The notes under the pieces are model-generated. The model was not told the DNA's origin and made no database searches. It worked only from the letters and a program-made list of their open reading frames with translations. Made by a program: the position numbers and the translations under genes. A stretch of 64,000 bases of DNA from Pelomonas sp. Root1217 (GTDB taxonomy: Bacteria > Pseudomonadota > Gammaproteobacteria > Burkholderiales > Burkholderiaceae_C), in assembly GCF_001425705.1 (NCBI RefSeq), contig NZ_LMDC01000028.1, positions 310,946-374,945 on the forward strand, given 5' to 3'. Shown piece by piece: positions 27,135 through 35,059 of this stretch; the stretch's first letter is position 1, and every line of letters starts with the position of its first letter.

Positions 27135-28142
27135 ATGAACGTGATCATCCTGGACGACTACCAAGACGCCGTGCGCAAGCTGCGCTGCGCTGCGAAGTTG
27201 GAGCCCCTCAACGCCAAGGTCTTCACCAACACGGTCAAGGGCATCGGCCAGCTGTCCGTGCGGCTGCGCGATGCCGAGGTGCTGGTCCTGATCCGCGAGC
27301 GCACCACCTTCCCGCGCCAGCTGCTCGAGAAGCTCCCCAAGCTCAAGCTGATCTCCCAGACCGGCCGTGTCGGCAGCCACATCGACGTCGAGGCCTGCAC
27401 GCGATTGGGGATCGCCGTGGCCGAAGGCGTCGGCAGCCCGGTGGCGCCGGCCGAGCTGACCTGGGCGCTGATCATGGCCTCCATGAGACGGCTGCCGCAG
27501 TACATCGGCAACCTCAAGCATGGGGCCTGGCAGCAGGCCGGCCTGAAGGCGGCGTCCATGCCCGCCAATTTCGGGGTCGGCATGGTGCTGCGCGGCAAGA
27601 CGCTGGGCATCTGGGGCTACGGCAAGATCGGCCAGCTCGTGGCCGGCTATGGCCGCGCCTTCGGCATGAAGGTCACGGTCTGGGGCAGCGAGGCCTCGCG
27701 CCTGCGCGCCGAGGCCGATGGCTACCAGGCTTCGCCCAGCCGCGAGGCCTTCTTCGCCGAGGCCGACGTGCTGTCCGTGCACCTGCGCCTTTGCGACGCC
27801 ACCCGCGGCATCGTCACATCCGAAGACCTGGCCCGAATGAAACCGACGGCGCTGTTCGTCAACACGTCGCGGGCCGAACTGGCCGTCGAGGGCGCGCTGG
27901 TGTCGGCACTGAACCGCGGCCGGCCCGGCATGGCCGCCATCGACGTGTTCGAGAGCGAACCCATCCTGCAGGGCCACCCACTGCTGCGGTTGGAGAACGC
28001 CGTCTGCACGCCGCACATCGGCTATGTGGAGCAGGACAGCTACGAGCTCTATTTCGACGCGGCTTTCGACAACGTGCTGAACTTCATCAATCAGCAGCCG
28101 ACGAATATCGTCAACCCGGACGCGCTGAAGGTCCTGCGCTGA
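27135..28142 (+). CDS. D-2-hydroxyacid dehydrogenase family protein
   Basis: A 335-aa NAD-dependent oxidoreductase. The start at 27135 (MNVIILDDYQDAVRK) is chosen because the longer frame would cover the divergent promoter. The catalytic and cofactor features are LISQTGRVGSHIDV (substrate side), the Rossmann motif LGIWGYGKIGQLVAGYGRAFGM, RAELAVEGALVSAL with the catalytic Arg region, DVFESEPI with the Glu, and CTPHIGYVEQDS with the catalytic His. The layout is that of SerA/phosphoglycerate dehydrogenase-like enzymes; the substrate is unknown. It is 23 bases upstream of the chromate transporter genes and may share their transcript. Confidence 0.9.
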   Translation: MNVIILDDYQDAVRKLRCAAKLEPLNAKVFTNTVKGIGQLSVRLRDAEVLVLIRERTTFPRQLLEKLPKLKLISQTGRVGSHIDVEACTRLGIAVAEGVGSPVAPAELTWALIMASMRRLPQYIGNLKHGAWQQAGLKAASMPANFGVGMVLRGKTLGIWGYGKIGQLVAGYGRAFGMKVTVWGSEASRLRAEADGYQASPSREAFFAEADVLSVHLRLCDATRGIVTSEDLARMKPTALFVNTSRAELAVEGALVSALNRGRPGMAAIDVFESEPILQGHPLLRLENAVCTPHIGYVEQDSYELYFDAAFDNVLNFINQQPTNIVNPDALKVLR

Positions 28143-28165
28143 AGTCCAGCGCTGAGGAAGCGGCC

Positions 28166-28717
28166 TTGAACCGTCCCGAATCCCTGACCGAACTCTTCCT
28201 GGCGTTCTCGAGGCTGGCCCTGCAGGGCTTTGGCGGCGTGCTGGCGATAGCCCAGCGCGAACTGGTCGAGCACCATCGCTGGATGAGCAAGGAGGAGTTC
28301 GTCGAGACCCTGGCCATCGCCCAGGTGCTACCCGGGCCCAATGTGGTCAACCTGTCGATGATGATCGGCGACCGCTTCTTCGGCCTGCGAGGCGCCGTCG
28401 TGGCGCTGGCCGGCATGCTGGTGGCGCCCGCGATCATCGTGCTGGCCCTGGCCGCCGCCTTTGACCAGTTGGCCCGCCACCCCATGGCCATCAACGCGCT
28501 GCGCGGTATGGGCGCGGTGTCGGCCGGACTGATCCTGGCCACCGGCATCAAGCTGCTGCCGGCACTCAAGAAGAGCCCGCTGGGCCGGCCGCTCGCGCTG
28601 GGCCTGGCCTTGACGGCTTTCGTGCTGATCGGTCTGCTGCGTTGGCCGCTGGTCAATGTGCTGGCCCTGCTAGGCGGCAGCGGCATGTTCCTGGCCTGGT
28701 GGAGAACACGGCCATGA
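28166..28717 (+). CDS. Chromate transporter, first half-size subunit
   Basis: A 183-aa membrane protein. I use the TTG at 28166 (encoding LNRPESLTELFLAF), since a GAGGAAG ribosome site lies five bases upstream and no ATG or GTG fits. The family pattern is LFLAFSRLALQGFGGVLAIAQRELVEHHRWMSKEEF, then TLAIAQVLPGPNVVNLSMMIGDRFFGLRGA, where the PGPN motif is the chromate transporter hallmark. About five membrane helices are visible. The stop overlaps the start of the second subunit by four bases. Two half-size ChrA proteins are known to work as a pair. Chromate or another oxyanion may be the physiological substrate. Confidence 0.9.
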   Translation: MNRPESLTELFLAFSRLALQGFGGVLAIAQRELVEHHRWMSKEEFVETLAIAQVLPGPNVVNLSMMIGDRFFGLRGAVVALAGMLVAPAIIVLALAAAFDQLARHPMAINALRGMGAVSAGLILATGIKLLPALKKSPLGRPLALGLALTAFVLIGLLRWPLVNVLALLGGSGMFLAWWRTRP

Positions 28718-29256
28718 CAGCGCCCGTCGATCTTCTCGGCCTCTTCCTGCATTTCCTGACGCTGTCGCTGCTGTCCATCGGCGGCGCCATCACGACGGTG
28801 CCCGAAATGCACCGTTACCTGGTCGACAAGACCGGCTGGCTCAGCGATACCGACTTCACGTCGTCCATTGCCCTGGCCCAGGCGGCCCCGGGGCCCAACA
28901 TCCTGTTCGTGGCCGTGCTCGGCTACAACGTCGCTGGCCTCACGGGCGCGGCGGCTGCGATGGCCGGCATCATGCTGCCGTCCAGCGTGCTGACCGTGAC
29001 GGCCACGCGCTGGGCCCGCGCCAACCGCGAGCACATCGTGCTGCGCGCTTTCTCGGCCGGCATGATGCCGCTGACGCTGGGGCTGATCATCGCCACGGGC
29101 TGGCTGCTGGCCCTGCCTTTCCTGCGCGCCGATGAGCACCGCTGGAGCACGCTGGCAATGATCGCCGTCACCGTGCTGCTGACGCTCAAGACGAGGCTGG
29201 GCCTCGTCTGGATGGTGCTCGGCGGCGGCGTGCTGGGCGCGCTGGGTCTCGTCTGA
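28714..29256 (+). CDS. Chromate transporter, second half-size subunit
   Basis: A 180-aa membrane protein homologous to the preceding one: FLTLSLLSIGGAITTVPEMHRYLVDKTGWLSDTDF, then SIALAQAAPGPNILFVAVLGYNVAGLTGA. The start at 28714 overlaps the previous stop (ATGA). The two proteins should form the antiparallel half pairs of one transporter. Its stop codon lies inside the 16-base palindrome at 29251-29266. Confidence 0.9.
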   Translation: MTAPVDLLGLFLHFLTLSLLSIGGAITTVPEMHRYLVDKTGWLSDTDFTSSIALAQAAPGPNILFVAVLGYNVAGLTGAAAAMAGIMLPSSVLTVTATRWARANREHIVLRAFSAGMMPLTLGLIIATGWLLALPFLRADEHRWSTLAMIAVTVLLTLKTRLGLVWMVLGGGVLGALGLV

Positions 29257-29266
29257 GTTCTCAGAC
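29251..29266. terminator. Palindrome holding the stop codons of two convergent genes
   Basis: GTCTGAGTTCTCAGAC is a perfect 7-bp inverted repeat with a two-base centre. It contains TGA of the chromate transporter gene (29254-29256) and, on the other strand, TGA of the 154-aa gene (29261-29263). It could act as a short bidirectional terminator or a transcript-end protector, but no T-run follows on either side. Confidence 0.4.
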
Positions 29267-29725
29267 GCCCAGGCCCGCCTGCGTGGTCACGGAGCGCTTG
29301 CTGACGGGCGACATGCCCAGCGTCACCTGCGCATAGACCTCGTCGGAGCGCGGCATGATGATGGGGGTGTGGATGTCGGCCCAACCAACGATCTCGGTAC
29401 CGGCGTCCTCGTCGAGCTTGGCGGTGTCGATGGCGCGCTTCTCGGAGTAGTTGACGCTGCCGGCGGTCAGCACCGACACGGCCTTGTAGGGACGCAGCAG
29501 CAGACCGCCGGCCAGCCAGGTGAAGGTGCTGATCAGGTCGTCGGCACCGCCATCGCCAGAAGGCAGGTGGTCGCCGGCGAGGTCTTCACCGAACAGCTCG
29601 ATCTGCAGCCGGTAGGTGCGGCCGACGTCGCTGGCGTCGAAGGTCATCGTGCCGGCGACAGTCACGTCGCGCTTGCTGCCATTGACGGCGCCGAGGGTGA
29701 TGGTGGGGGTGGAAAGGGTAGCCAT
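29261..29725 (-). CDS. Conserved-looking hypothetical protein, beta-rich, 154 aa
   Basis: I do not recognise this protein. The start MATLSTPTITLGAVNG at 29725 is supported by an AAGGAGAT ribosome site. It has no signal peptide and is predicted to be mostly beta strands, with alternating hydrophobic residues (TVAGTMTFDASDVGRTYRLQIELFGED). A Gly/Asp-rich loop (LPSGDGGADDL) follows, then a compact second half with SVNYSEKRAIDTAKLDED. Such composition would fit a small sandwich fold. It sits tail-to-tail with the chromate transporter and downstream of the GlxA-type regulator. The role is unknown. Confidence 0.8.
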   Translation of the reverse strand: MATLSTPTITLGAVNGSKRDVTVAGTMTFDASDVGRTYRLQIELFGEDLAGDHLPSGDGGADDLISTFTWLAGGLLLRPYKAVSVLTAGSVNYSEKRAIDTAKLDEDAGTEIVGWADIHTPIIMPRSDEVYAQVTLGMSPVSKRSVTTQAGLGV

Positions 29726-29829
29726 GCTGATCTCCTTGGATCGGGTCCTTGGCTCGCCAGGGATTGGCTTGCCTGCCTGTACTGACGCAAGGCAGCACCC
29801 GCAGGGATCAAACCCGCGCTGGTGAAAGT

Positions 29830-30807
29830 TCACCCTGCGCCGACGCCCCCCGGCCGAAACGCCGCTGGCGGGCGGCCCAGCAGCCGCAGGAAAGCGCGCC
29901 GCATGCGCTCGGTGTTGCCGAAACCCGATTCCAGCGCCACCCGCAGCACCGACGCCGATCCGCTCTCGAGCGCCGCGCGCGCCGCTTCCACGCGCAGCCG
30001 CTCGACCGCCTGCGCGGGCGTGGCGCCCGTCTCGGCGTGGAAACAGCGCGCGAAATGGCGCGGGCTCATGCAGGCCCGCGCGGCCAGCTCCTCCACGCGG
30101 TGATCGCGCTGCAGGTCGCGCCGCACCTCGTCCAGCAGCGCGCCGAAACGGCCGTCGGGGCGCTGCAGGTCCAGCAGCGGCGAGAACTGGGACTGCCCGC
30201 CGGGCCGCCGCCGCTCCACGACGAGCTGGCGCGCGGCTTCCCGCGCGATGTCTTCGCCGTGATCGTGGGCCAGCAGCGCCAGGCAGAGGTCGATGCCGGC
30301 CGTCATGCCGGCACTTGTCCAGAGTTCGGGCAGGCCTTGCTGGCGGACCGCGGGCTCGCGGACGTAGATGCGGTCAGGCTGCAGCCGCACGGCAGGAAAG
30401 TCGGTGGCGAACTGCCGGCTGCGCGACCAATGCGTCGTGGCCGTGCGCTCATCCAGCAGGCCGGCGGCGGCCAGCACCAGGCTGCCGCTGCAGATGCTGG
30501 CCATGCGCGCGCCCGACTTGCTGGCTCTGCGCAACCAGGCAATGAGGCGGCTGTCCTGGCAGGCGGCATCCACGCCGTCGCCGCCGATCACCATGACCAG
30601 GTCGAGATCTCCCAGCTGGCGCGGCAGCCCCTGCGCCGGCCATGCCACACCGGCAGAGCTGCGCACCGCAGGCGGCGCGCTGGCCACGAGGCGCCACTCG
30701 TAGCTGCCCGACAGGGCCAGCCGGGCCACCTCGAACACGGCCATCGGCCCGGCCAGGTCCAGCTGCTGGAAGCCCGGGAAGAGGACGAAGGCGATGCGGC
30801 AGGTCAT
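29830..30807 (-). CDS. GlxA-type transcriptional regulator (DJ-1/PfpI domain plus AraC HTH)
   Basis: A 325-aa protein. Residues about 1-190 are a DJ-1/PfpI class I glutamine amidotransferase-like domain (IAFVLFPGFQQLDLAGPMAVFEVA, then SICSGSLVLAAAGLLDERTATTHW, with the nucleophile-elbow Cys). Residues about 215-320 are an AraC DNA-binding domain (VEELAARACMSPRHFARCFHAETGATPAQAVERLRVEAAR and VALESGFGNTERMRRAFLRLLG). These proteins usually regulate amino acid or amine catabolism. It diverges from a second DJ-1/PfpI gene at 30914 with about 105 bases between, so it may control the 30914-32694 operon. Confidence 0.93.
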   Translation of the reverse strand: MTCRIAFVLFPGFQQLDLAGPMAVFEVARLALSGSYEWRLVASAPPAVRSSAGVAWPAQGLPRQLGDLDLVMVIGGDGVDAACQDSRLIAWLRRASKSGARMASICSGSLVLAAAGLLDERTATTHWSRSRQFATDFPAVRLQPDRIYVREPAVRQQGLPELWTSAGMTAGIDLCLALLAHDHGEDIAREAARQLVVERRRPGGQSQFSPLLDLQRPDGRFGALLDEVRRDLQRDHRVEELAARACMSPRHFARCFHAETGATPAQAVERLRVEAARAALESGSASVLRVALESGFGNTERMRRAFLRLLGRPPAAFRPGGVGAG

Positions 30808-30913
30808 GTACGCATCTTGGCAGAAAAGGTGGGAACTGCGTCATGGCGGCCAAAGGCGCATCGCCGCAAACTGCCTGCCATCAGCTAAAGCAGGCGGCAG
30901 GAGGCCGCATCCG

Positions 30914-31516
30914 ATGAACATTGGCATCCTGGTTTTCGACGAGATGGAACTGCTGGACATGGCCGGTCCCTACGAGGTGTTCACCACCGCGGCCCGGGTG
31001 CATGCGCGAAGCCAGCCGGCGGGCGCTGCACCGCTATTCAAGGTGGCCAGCATCGCGCGCAGTGCGGTACCGGTGCGGGCACGCGCCGGCTTGCAGGTGC
31101 AGCCCGACACCATGCTGGGCAACCACCCGCTCCTCACCTGCGCCATCGTGCCGGGTGGTGTGGTCGATGCCGAACTGCTGCAGCCCGACGTGCTGGCCTG
31201 GATCGTCGCCCAGCGGCGTACGGCACAAGTGCTGGCCTCGGTCTGCACCGGTGCCCTGCTGCTGGCCGAGGCCGGCGTGCTGGACGGCGTGGCCGCTACC
31301 ACCCACTGGGAAGACCTCGACGCCCTGCGCGCTCTGCGGCCCTCGGTGGAAGTGCGCGAGGGTGTGCGCTGGGTGGACGAGGGCCCGGTGGTCACATCCG
31401 CCGGCATCTCGGCGGGCATCGACATGTGCCTGCACCTGGTGCAGCGCCTGCACAGCCGCGAGCTGGCCCTGGGCACCGCCCGGCAGATGGACTACGCATG
31501 GAGCGACACGCCGTGA
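30914..31516 (+). CDS. DJ-1/PfpI family protein
   Basis: A 200-aa single-domain protein: MNIGILVFDEMELLDMAGPYEVFTT at the start, then ASVCTGALLLAEAGVLDGVAATTHWEDLDAL, with the elbow Cys, and TSAGISAGIDMCLHLVQRL at the end. It is clearly related to the N-terminal domain of the divergent GlxA-type regulator, but has no DNA-binding domain. It lacks the Glu/His pattern needed to call a protease. It overlaps the start of the aminotransferase gene by 19 bases, so the pair is coupled. A role in isonitrile or amine metabolism is known for some relatives and is possible here. Confidence 0.9.
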   Translation: MNIGILVFDEMELLDMAGPYEVFTTAARVHARSQPAGAAPLFKVASIARSAVPVRARAGLQVQPDTMLGNHPLLTCAIVPGGVVDAELLQPDVLAWIVAQRRTAQVLASVCTGALLLAEAGVLDGVAATTHWEDLDALRALRPSVEVREGVRWVDEGPVVTSAGISAGIDMCLHLVQRLHSRELALGTARQMDYAWSDTP

Positions 31517-32694
31517 TCGAAATCGGACAGGACCTCATCACGATCACGCACCGCCCCGACACGGTCTTCGTCTCGGGCCAGGGCGCCTGGCTGACGGACG
31601 AAGGTGGCAAGCGCCATCTCGACCTCGTGCAGGGCTGGGCCGTCAACAGCCTGGGCCACAGCCCGGCCCTCATCACGCAGGCCCTGCTGGCGCAGTCGCA
31701 GCGGCTGCTCAACCCCAGCCCCGCCTACTACAACCGCCCCCTGCTGGACCTGGCCAGGCGGCTGGTGGAGGTGAGCTGCTTTGACCGCGTCTTCCTCGCC
31801 AGTTCAGGCGCCGAGGCCAACGAAGGCGCGGTGAAGCTGGCGCGGCGCTGGGGTAGCCGCATGCGTGGTGGCGCCCACGAGATCATCGGCTTCGAGCAGG
31901 CTTTCCACGGCCGCACGCTGGCGATGATGAGCGCCTCGGGCAAGCCGGGCTGGGGCGACCTCTACCCGCCCATGCCCGGCGGCTTCGTGAAGGCGCGGTT
32001 CAACGACCTCGCCTCGGTGGAACACGCAATGACGCCTCGCACGGCAGCCGTGATGATCGAGTTGGTGCAGGGCGAGGCGGGCGTCGTCGTGGCCGACCGG
32101 GGCTTTGTGCGCGAATTGCGCGCGCTGACCGCCGAACGCGGCGTACTGCTGATCGCCGACGAGGTGCAGACCGGCATCGGCCGCTGCGGCCATGCCTTCG
32201 CCTACGAGCACTTCGGCATCGAGCCCGACGTGATGACGCTGGCCAAGGGAATGGGCGGCGGCGTGCCGCTGGCGGCGCTGCTGTGCAAGGAGGCCTTCAA
32301 CTGCTTCCTGCCCGGCGACCAGGGCGGCACCTTCTGCGGCAACCCGCTGATGGCGGCGGTGGGACTTGCCGTGGTCAACGAGGTCTGCCGCGAGGAGTTC
32401 CTGGCCGGTGTGCGCGAGCGTGCGGCGCAGTTGTCCGCCGGGCTGCAGGCCATTGCACGCGACCATGGCCTGGTGGGCGAGCGCGGCCTGGGGCTGCTGC
32501 GGGCTCTGGTGCTGCCGTCAGACAACGCGAACGAGGTGGTGGCGGCCGCCCAGGCGCTGGCGCCGGTAGGCCTGCTGCTCAATGCGCCCCGACCTCACCT
32601 CATTCGATTGATGCCGGCGCTGAACATCAGCGCCGCCGAGTTGAACGAGGGGCTGGCGCTGCTGCGCCGGGCGCTGCGCCAAGTGCTCGGCTGA
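31498..32694 (+). CDS. Class III PLP-dependent aminotransferase, acetylornithine-type
   Basis: A 398-aa enzyme from the ATG at 31498 (MERHAVIEIGQDLITIT). Hallmarks are FLASSGAEANEGAVKLARRWG, the PLP-phosphate site FHGRTLAMMSASGK, the ribbon around DEVQTGIGRCGHAF and the PLP-binding lysine in TLAKGMGGGVPLAALL. GGTFCGNPLMAAVGLAVV follows. It most resembles ArgD/acetylornithine and related omega-aminotransferases. Because it is coupled to a DJ-1/PfpI gene and not to arginine genes, a catabolic omega-amino donor is as likely as arginine synthesis. Dispersed repeat copy B follows its stop. Confidence 0.9.
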   Translation: MERHAVIEIGQDLITITHRPDTVFVSGQGAWLTDEGGKRHLDLVQGWAVNSLGHSPALITQALLAQSQRLLNPSPAYYNRPLLDLARRLVEVSCFDRVFLASSGAEANEGAVKLARRWGSRMRGGAHEIIGFEQAFHGRTLAMMSASGKPGWGDLYPPMPGGFVKARFNDLASVEHAMTPRTAAVMIELVQGEAGVVVADRGFVRELRALTAERGVLLIADEVQTGIGRCGHAFAYEHFGIEPDVMTLAKGMGGGVPLAALLCKEAFNCFLPGDQGGTFCGNPLMAAVGLAVVNEVCREEFLAGVRERAAQLSAGLQAIARDHGLVGERGLGLLRALVLPSDNANEVVAAAQALAPVGLLLNAPRPHLIRLMPALNISAAELNEGLALLRRALRQVLG

Positions 32695-32703
32695 ACGGGG
32701 TTC

Positions 32704-32840
32704 GCGGGCCGAGCGCCGGGCCGCTCCCAAGCCGGCCCGCCTTGGGCGATGTGCTCGCGGCTCGACGCCGCGGGCATCGCCGTCCCCTCGGGGACCGACC
32801 AGGCTCGCAGCGTCCAGCAGGCGAGACTGGGCGAGGGGCT
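32704..32840 (+). repeat. Dispersed hairpin repeat, copy B
   Basis: It shares the opening GCGGGCCGAGCGCCGGGCCG with copies A and C, then CGGGCCG-N9-CGGCCCG, then a long stem GGCGATG(TG)CTCGCGGC against GCCGCGGGCATCGCC closed by a TCGAC loop, then CCCC-TC-GGGG. It ends ACTGGGCGAGGGGCT, three bases before the upp stop codon at 32844. It lies between the convergent aminotransferase and upp genes, so in this copy it could end transcription from either side. Confidence 0.9.
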
Positions 32841-32843
32841 CAC

Positions 32844-33476
32844 TCACCCCTGCGTGGTCCCGAAGATCTTGTCGCCGGCGTCGCCCAGGCCCGGGATGAT
32901 GTAGCCGACATCGTTCAGGTGACTGTCGATGGCCGCCGTCCAGCAGCGCACATCGGGATGGGCCGCCTGCAGGGCTTTCACGCCCTCGGGTGCGGCCACC
33001 AGCACCAGGGCACGCACGTCCTTGCAGCCGCGCGCCTTGAGCAGGTCGACGGTAGCGATCATGCTGCCAGCCGTGGCCAGCATGGGATCGATGATCAGCG
33101 CCGTGCGGGCGTCGAGGTTGCCGACAAACTTGTCGAAGTAGTTCACCGGCTTGAGCGTCTCGTGGTCACGCGCCAGGCCGACAACCGAGACCTTGGCGTT
33201 GGGCAGGATGTCCAGCACACCGTCCAGCATCCCCAGACCCGCACGCAGGATGGGCACCACCGTGACCTTGCGGCCCGCGATTTGGTCGATCTCGGCGGGG
33301 CCGCTCCAGCAGTTGATCGTCGTCTTCTCAAGCGGGAAGTCGGCCGTCGCCTCGTAGCAGAGCAGCCGGGCCACCTCGCCGGTCAGCTCGCGGAACTTCT
33401 TCGTCGAGATGTCGGCCTCGCGCATCAGGCCGATCTTGTGCTTGACGAGGGGGTGCTTGACTTCGATGACGGCCAT
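32844..33476 (-). CDS. upp: Uracil phosphoribosyltransferase
   Basis: A 210-aa pyrimidine salvage enzyme that makes UMP from uracil and PRPP. Standard features are [59 protein letters not shown], the PRPP-binding loop [13 protein letters not shown] and the C-terminal uracil-binding [12 protein letters not shown]. Length matches the family. It is 32 bases downstream of rlmB, with the TTCTGA-N4-TCAGAA palindrome and a GGGAG ribosome site between. Cytoplasmic. Confidence 0.97.
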   Translation of the reverse strand: MAVIEVKHPLVKHKIGLMREADISTKKFRELTGEVARLLCYEATADFPLEKTTINCWSGPAEIDQIAGRKVTVVPILRAGLGMLDGVLDILPNAKVSVVGLARDHETLKPVNYFDKFVGNLDARTALIIDPMLATAGSMIATVDLLKARGCKDVRALVLVAAPEGVKALQAAHPDVRCWTAAIDSHLNDVGYIIPGLGDAGDKIFGTTQG

Positions 33477-33492
33477 GACGGCTCCCTAGTTT

Positions 33493-33508
33493 TTCTGAAT
33501 AGTCAGAA
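33493..33508. promoter_or_regulatory. Palindrome in the rlmB-upp gap
   Basis: TTCTGA-ATAG-TCAGAA is a perfect 6-bp inverted repeat that begins right after the rlmB stop codon and ends just before the upp ribosome site. It is AT-rich compared with its surroundings. It could be an operator or a processing hairpin; on the minus strand it is followed by A residues, so it is not an intrinsic terminator. Confidence 0.35.
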
Positions 33509-34246
33509 TTATCGACGCTGACGAAGCGCCTCGTAGAGGCAAACCCCCGACGCGACGGACACATTCAGGCTCTCGACAGCGCCGGCCATCGGGATGCGCA
33601 CCAGTTCGTCGCAGGTCTTGGCCGTCAGCTGGCGCATACCCTCGCCTTCCGCACCCAGCACAAAGGCCACCGGGCGCTTCAGGTCCAGGTCGTAGATGGA
33701 GCGCTCGGCCTGGTCGGAGGTGCCGACCACCCAGATGTCGCGTTCCTTCAGCTCTTTCAAGGTCCGTGCCAGGTTGGTGACCATCAGATAGGGCACGGTC
33801 TCGGCCGCGCCGCTGGCCACCTTGGCCACCGTGGCATTCAGGCCCACGGCACGGTCCTTGGGCGCGACGACGGCATGGGCCCCGGCGCCATCGGCCACGC
33901 GCAGGCAGGCACCGAGGTTGTGCGGGTCGGTCACGCCGTCCAGCACCAGCACCAGCGGCGGGCCTTCCACGGCGTCCAGCACGTCGTCCAGCGAATGGAG
34001 CTGGGCCAACGCCTGCACCCGGGCCACGACGCCCTGGTGGCGCGGGCTGCCGGCGATCTGGCTCAGGCGCTCGTCATTGCTTTCCACCAGCTTGGCGCCG
34101 GCTTCCTTGGCCCGCTCCACGAAGGCACGCATGCGCTGGTCACGCCGTGACGGGTCGAAATGGACCTCGGCCACCGAGGCAGGATGGGTCTTGAGGCGGA
34201 CAGTGACGGCGTGGAAGCCGAACAGGACGGACTTGGGCGAGCTCAT
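33509..34246 (-). CDS. rlmB: 23S rRNA (guanosine-2'-O)-methyltransferase
   Basis: A 245-aa SPOUT methyltransferase. The N-terminal substrate-binding domain starts [21 protein letters not shown] and runs to about residue 80. The catalytic domain has [28 protein letters not shown] (motif 1), [14 protein letters not shown] (motif 2) and [22 protein letters not shown] (motif 3), which form the knotted SAM site. It should methylate G2251 of 23S rRNA. It sits in a minus-strand run 15 bases after the polysaccharide deacetylase and just before upp. Confidence 0.96.
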   Translation of the reverse strand: MSSPKSVLFGFHAVTVRLKTHPASVAEVHFDPSRRDQRMRAFVERAKEAGAKLVESNDERLSQIAGSPRHQGVVARVQALAQLHSLDDVLDAVEGPPLVLVLDGVTDPHNLGACLRVADGAGAHAVVAPKDRAVGLNATVAKVASGAAETVPYLMVTNLARTLKELKERDIWVVGTSDQAERSIYDLDLKRPVAFVLGAEGEGMRQLTAKTCDELVRIPMAGAVESLNVSVASGVCLYEALRQRR

Positions 34247-34261
34247 GGCCGCATTGTCGGT

Positions 34262-35059
34262 TCACCGGCCGGCCTGCTTCCTCGCGTTCTCCATGATGTT
34301 GACCATGCTGTCGGTCCAGAAGCGCGCCTTGTTCCTGGCGAGGTGGTCCAGCAACTGGTCATGCGCCTCTCGGGTCACGCTCAGGTGCTCGGCACCGACG
34401 CCATGGAAAAGCAGGCTCACCAGGGCATGCTGGGCCGCCGCCTTCTCGACCAGCGCGATCAGCTGCTCGCCGCTCATGCCCTCGACGAAATAGACCGGCA
34501 TGGCATAGGGATCGAGCGCGGCGGTATCGGTGACCATGCCCGGGCCGGCCGCGCGATAGGCGACGAAATGCGGCTTCAGTGCTGCGGCGAAGTCCTGGCC
34601 GCCGGCCTGCATGTCCAGGCAGGGTGGCGTGAAGGTGCGGCGGGTCTTGCCGTCCAGCCCTTGCAGCCAGGTGTTGGCGGCGATGACCTGCTCCTGCACC
34701 TGGGCCGCCATCTGCCGATCCAGGTCACGCTGCGGCTGCACCCATTCGCGGCCCGGCCCCTTGGCCGAACAGCCGTGGAAGAGGCTGTGGTTGCCCAGCT
34801 CGTGGCCGGCCGTGGCCGCGGCCTTCCATTCGTTCTGGCGGCCAGGCAGCGTCGGGCCGTTGATGGGAATGTAGAAGCTCGCCCTCAAGCCGCGCTTGTT
34901 CAGGGCCGGCACGACATGGTCGAGCTGGCTGTCCAGCGCGTCGTCATAGCCGAGGCTGACAGCCGCCTGCGCGCCGTTCGGCCACACGAAGGGCCCGGCC
35001 TGGGCAGTCCAGCTCATCAGCAGGCCAACGGCGGCCAGAAGCAGTGTGCGCATCTTCAT
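34262..35059 (-). CDS. Exported polysaccharide deacetylase-like protein
   Basis: A 265-aa protein with a signal peptide (MKMRTLLLAAVGLLMSWTAQA, cleavage expected before GPFVWPNG). The NodB-type fold is visible: AAVSLGYDDALDSQLDHVVPALNKRGLRASFYI contains the DD metal and base motif, AGHELGNHSLFHG contains the HxxxH zinc motif, and ALVSLLFHGVGAEHL ends with the catalytic His region. It probably removes acetyl groups from a surface or periplasmic N-acetylated glycan. Its start overlaps the DUF1624 acyltransferase stop by four bases, so the two should be made together. Confidence 0.9.
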   Translation of the reverse strand: MKMRTLLLAAVGLLMSWTAQAGPFVWPNGAQAAVSLGYDDALDSQLDHVVPALNKRGLRASFYIPINGPTLPGRQNEWKAAATAGHELGNHSLFHGCSAKGPGREWVQPQRDLDRQMAAQVQEQVIAANTWLQGLDGKTRRTFTPPCLDMQAGGQDFAAALKPHFVAYRAAGPGMVTDTAALDPYAMPVYFVEGMSGEQLIALVEKAAAQHALVSLLFHGVGAEHLSVTREAHDQLLDHLARNKARFWTDSMVNIMENARKQAGR

